A stretch of DNA of 6,837 nt from an uncultured Cellvibrio sp. (GTDB lineage: Bacteria > Pseudomonadota > Gammaproteobacteria > Pseudomonadales > Cellvibrionaceae), in NCBI GenBank assembly GCA_946886255.1, contig CAMPIG010000264.1, forward strand, positions 1 through 6,837, in the 5' to 3' direction. The notes under the pieces are model-generated. The model did not search any database and was not told the origin of the DNA. It saw only the letters and a program-made list of their open reading frames with translations. The translations under genes were made by a program, and so were the position numbers. Of this stretch, positions 5,534-6,837 are shown piece by piece; positions within the stretch are counted from its first letter, which is position 1; each line of letters begins with the position of its first letter.

Positions 5534-6193
5534 ATGCTCGAAGTCTTTTTAACAGCATTTGGTGGGGCTGCAGCTGCATTGGCGCTTGCAGCCTACTTGG
5601 GCCGCAAGTTTATCGACATACAAGCGTCGAAAGCATTGGAGCGCTACAGGTCTGAACTAGAGCAGAAGTCGGCAACCCTAAAGACGGAGCTCTCAATCTA
5701 CGCACATGAGCAAAACGTTGGTCTATCTCGCATAGACGATCAGCGTTCCCGTGCAATACAAGAAATATATGGGTTGGCCATGAAATGGCACGATATTTAT
5801 TTGGAGATATGCCAGCCTAGCGAACCAAGCTTTCCGAAAGCGGAAATGAAACTCCAGCAATACTATAATTGGTCCACAAACCTTGTGAAAGCTGCTGAAG
5901 ATATTTCCGTCAAGGTCAGAGATTCTGCGATTTTTTTCCAGCAAGATAGTTACGCCGTAATAGGAAAGTTCGGAATGGCGGCAATGGACCTTAGCTGTCA
6001 GTTCTATGACAACACCTTCGGCAAGGTGAATATGTCCAAAGATCCTGAATACGATGTATTCTTTCCGCTGATCGAGCAGGAACGGAAGGCTTTAGCAAGT
6101 ACTTCACAAGAAGAATTCTCGCGCTTGCAGAATCTGCTCGTGGCAGAGTTCCGAAAGTTGATGAAGGCTGAAAGGGAGCCCAGAGTAAAGTAA
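5534..6193 (+). CDS. Cassette 5: membrane-anchored coiled-coil protein of unknown function
   Basis: A 219-residue protein. Residues 3-22 (EVFLTAFGGAAAALALAAYL) form one N-terminal membrane helix rich in Ala and Gly, followed by Arg24-Lys25. Residues 27-65 are a probable coiled coil (SKALERYRSELEQKSATLKTE and onward), and the rest is mostly helical with alternating charge (RIDDQRSRAIQEIYGLAMKW, 66-85). The C-terminal region ends in a second amphipathic helix (193-215). The basic residues after the helix put the bulk in the cytoplasm. The overall design resembles a recurring class of hypothetical proteins with a short membrane anchor and a helical cytoplasmic body; no enzyme motif is visible. 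AGAGGGA at 5517-5523 and AGG at 5527-5529 provide a ribosome site for ATG 5534. This is the largest cassette gene in the window. Confidence 0.82.
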   Translation: MLEVFLTAFGGAAAALALAAYLGRKFIDIQASKALERYRSELEQKSATLKTELSIYAHEQNVGLSRIDDQRSRAIQEIYGLAMKWHDIYLEICQPSEPSFPKAEMKLQQYYNWSTNLVKAAEDISVKVRDSAIFFQQDSYAVIGKFGMAAMDLSCQFYDNTFGKVNMSKDPEYDVFFPLIEQERKALASTSQEEFSRLQNLLVAEFRKLMKAEREPRVK

Positions 6194-6203
6194 TGAGCAT
6201 CGC

Positions 6204-6276
6204 AGCTAACAAAGGGCTCCAGCCGACCGGTTTTCCGCTGCCGCTCCAAACCGGCGCCTGAGCCCAGGCGTTATAC
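6204..6276 (+). other. attC site of cassette 5
   Basis: R'' AGCTAAC is at 6204-6210 and R' GTTATAC at 6270-6276 (73 bp). Arms GGGCTC and GAGCCC pair, as do ACCGGTTT and AAACCGG. R'' is the exact complement of G plus TTAGCT at 5509-5514. Confidence 0.92.
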
Positions 6277-6288
6277 AAGGGCTTAGCC

Positions 6289-6705
6289 ATGAAGAATATC
6301 GAAATATTTGATTGCTACGTCGCAGAAATATTTGCAAAGCTCTATGAAGATTTTCCCGTTCCTGCCACGCTAGATTTGACTTGGCTAGACACGAAAGCAA
6401 TATCCGACGAAGATGAACACGAAGAAATTTTTCATAAAATATCGGTTTACGAGCATACAGTTCGGTGGCTAATGTCGGCTGGCTATATAAATGTTGAAAA
6501 CATTAACTCTCAACGAGCCTATGGTGCAGTATTGTCAGCGAAGGGATTAGAAATACTTAAAATGCCAGTGTCCTTACAGCAGCCGAAAGAGTCACTCGGT
6601 GAATTTATAATGGATGCAATGAAAGCTGGCGCTAAAGAGTCAGCTGCAAGTCAAGCAAAGTTAGCAATTACAAGAGGCTTGGCACTCTTGTCACAATATG
6701 TATAA
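6289..6705 (+). CDS. Cassette 6: probable winged-helix protein, function unknown
   Basis: A 138-residue soluble protein. The N-terminal 90 residues follow a winged-helix pattern: helix 1 (IFDCYVAEIFAKLYEDFP, 6-23), an acidic linker (39-46), helices at 46-63 including TVRWLMSAGYI (57-67), a strand/wing near 67-82 and AVLSAKGLEILKMP (80-93). The 'W L...GYI ... A.LT.KG.E.L' arrangement is typical of small winged-helix proteins. The remainder (101-137) is helical and Ala/Lys-rich (LGEFIMDAMKAGAKESAASQ, then LAITRGLALL), perhaps for oligomerisation. Similar proteins occur as stand-alone hypothetical genes in accessory regions, to my recollection; their function is not established. AAGGG at 6277-6281 gives a ribosome site 7 nt before ATG 6289. 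The stop codon (6703-6705) lies inside the R'' box of the attC, so gene and recombination site overlap. Confidence 0.85.
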   Translation: MKNIEIFDCYVAEIFAKLYEDFPVPATLDLTWLDTKAISDEDEHEEIFHKISVYEHTVRWLMSAGYINVENINSQRAYGAVLSAKGLEILKMPVSLQQPKESLGEFIMDAMKAGAKESAASQAKLAITRGLALLSQYV

Positions 6706-6776
6706 CAATTCGCACCTGTACACGCCCTACGGGCGTGGGACGCGCGTTACGCGCGCCCCAGTGCTCGGCGTTATAT
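6700..6776 (+). other. attC site of cassette 6
   Basis: R'' GTATAAC is at 6700-6706 and R' GTTATAT at 6770-6776 (77 bp). Inner palindromes CGCCCTACGGGCG and CGCGCGTTACGCGCG parallel those of the cassette 3 attC. R'' is the exact complement of G plus TTATAC at 6271-6276. Confidence 0.92.
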
Positions 6777-6791
6777 TTTTTAAGTTCTTCC

Positions 6792-6837
6792 ATGTCCAAT
6801 AAAATAAAGCAGGTAGCTCAAAGACATTATTGCGGGT
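6792..6837 (+). CDS. Cassette 7: start of a gene cut by the window edge
   Basis: ATG 6792 opens a frame of 15 codons, MSNKIKQVAQRHYCG, that runs off the right edge. Its position 21 bp after the cassette border at 6770/6771 is typical for a cassette gene. No clear ribosome site is visible and the fragment is too short to name. Confidence 0.5.
   Translation, partial: MSNKIKQVAQRHYCG

Larger units (their letters stand above)
3843..6837 (+). mobile_element. Integron gene-cassette array: six complete cassettes and the start of a seventh
   Basis: Core sites of the form G/TTRRRY mark cassette borders at 3842/3843, 4394/4395, 4809/4810, 5109/5110, 5508/5509, 6270/6271 and 6770/6771. Each cassette has at most one clear gene, read left to right, and ends in an imperfect palindrome with R'' near the gene's stop and R' at the border. 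The decisive check is that G plus the first six bases of a cassette should be the reverse complement of that cassette's own R''. This is exact for cassette 1 (GTTAAGT/ACTTAAC), 2 (GTTATGT/ACATAAC), 4 (GTTATGA/TCATAAC), 5 (GTTAGCT/AGCTAAC) and 6 (GTTATAC/GTATAAC), and off by one base in cassette 3 (GTTATTT/CAATAAC). By orientation an integrase would lie to the left, but none is seen, so this may be a CALIN. The array continues past the window. Confidence 0.93.

Noticed and set aside
5991..6400. Three minus-strand frames across the end of cassette 5 and attC
   Set aside because: They are antisense to well supported genes and stay open mainly because of the GC-rich attC palindrome.

Overview
The window looks like a gammaproteobacterial chromosome. 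The best guess is a Cellvibrio/Saccharophagus-type member of the Cellvibrionaceae, inferred only from protein style, moderate GC and the integron context. It has two parts.

Left part (1-3338), core genome. It opens with the last 60 residues of a thioredoxin/peroxiredoxin-fold protein, closed by a perfect hairpin terminator. Next comes a two-gene unit: a 126-residue, cysteine-free, signal-peptide-bearing small protein (328-708), followed after 65 nt by a one-chain SecDF translocase subunit (774-3299) and a strong intrinsic terminator. The small protein ends Arg-Ile-Pro-Arg-Ala-Pro-Pro-Leu-Ala. Arg-Ala-Pro-Pro (RAPP) is the stalling motif of the SecDF-linked arrest peptides ApdA and ApdP, and the architecture (exported leader peptide, C-terminal stall motif, secDF downstream) also matches VemP-SecDF2 of Vibrio and SecM-SecA. 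The final codons and stop codon of the small gene (701-717) are complementary to the secDF Shine-Dalgarno and start codon (761-774). A ribosome stalled at RAPP would cover about up to 709-711 and open that stem. This is the main finding: a probable force-sensing autoregulatory circuit in which poor export keeps the leader stalled and raises SecDF synthesis.

Middle (3339-3842). No convincing gene. It contains two diverged copies, plus a partial third, of a unit of about 220 bp.

Right part (3843-6837), a chromosomal integron cassette array. Six complete cassettes and the start of a seventh lie head to tail, each ending in an attC site. In five of six cassettes the first six bases (plus the G of the core site) are the exact reverse complement of that cassette's own R'' box; the sixth differs at one base. 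This is what circular-cassette recombination predicts and fixes the cassette borders. Cassette products are an ankyrin-repeat protein, a 102-aa unknown, a cassette with no clear gene, a two-helix membrane protein, a membrane-anchored coiled-coil protein and a probable winged-helix protein. No integrase gene lies in the window, so the array is either a CALIN (attC cluster lacking an integrase) or is separated from its integrase.
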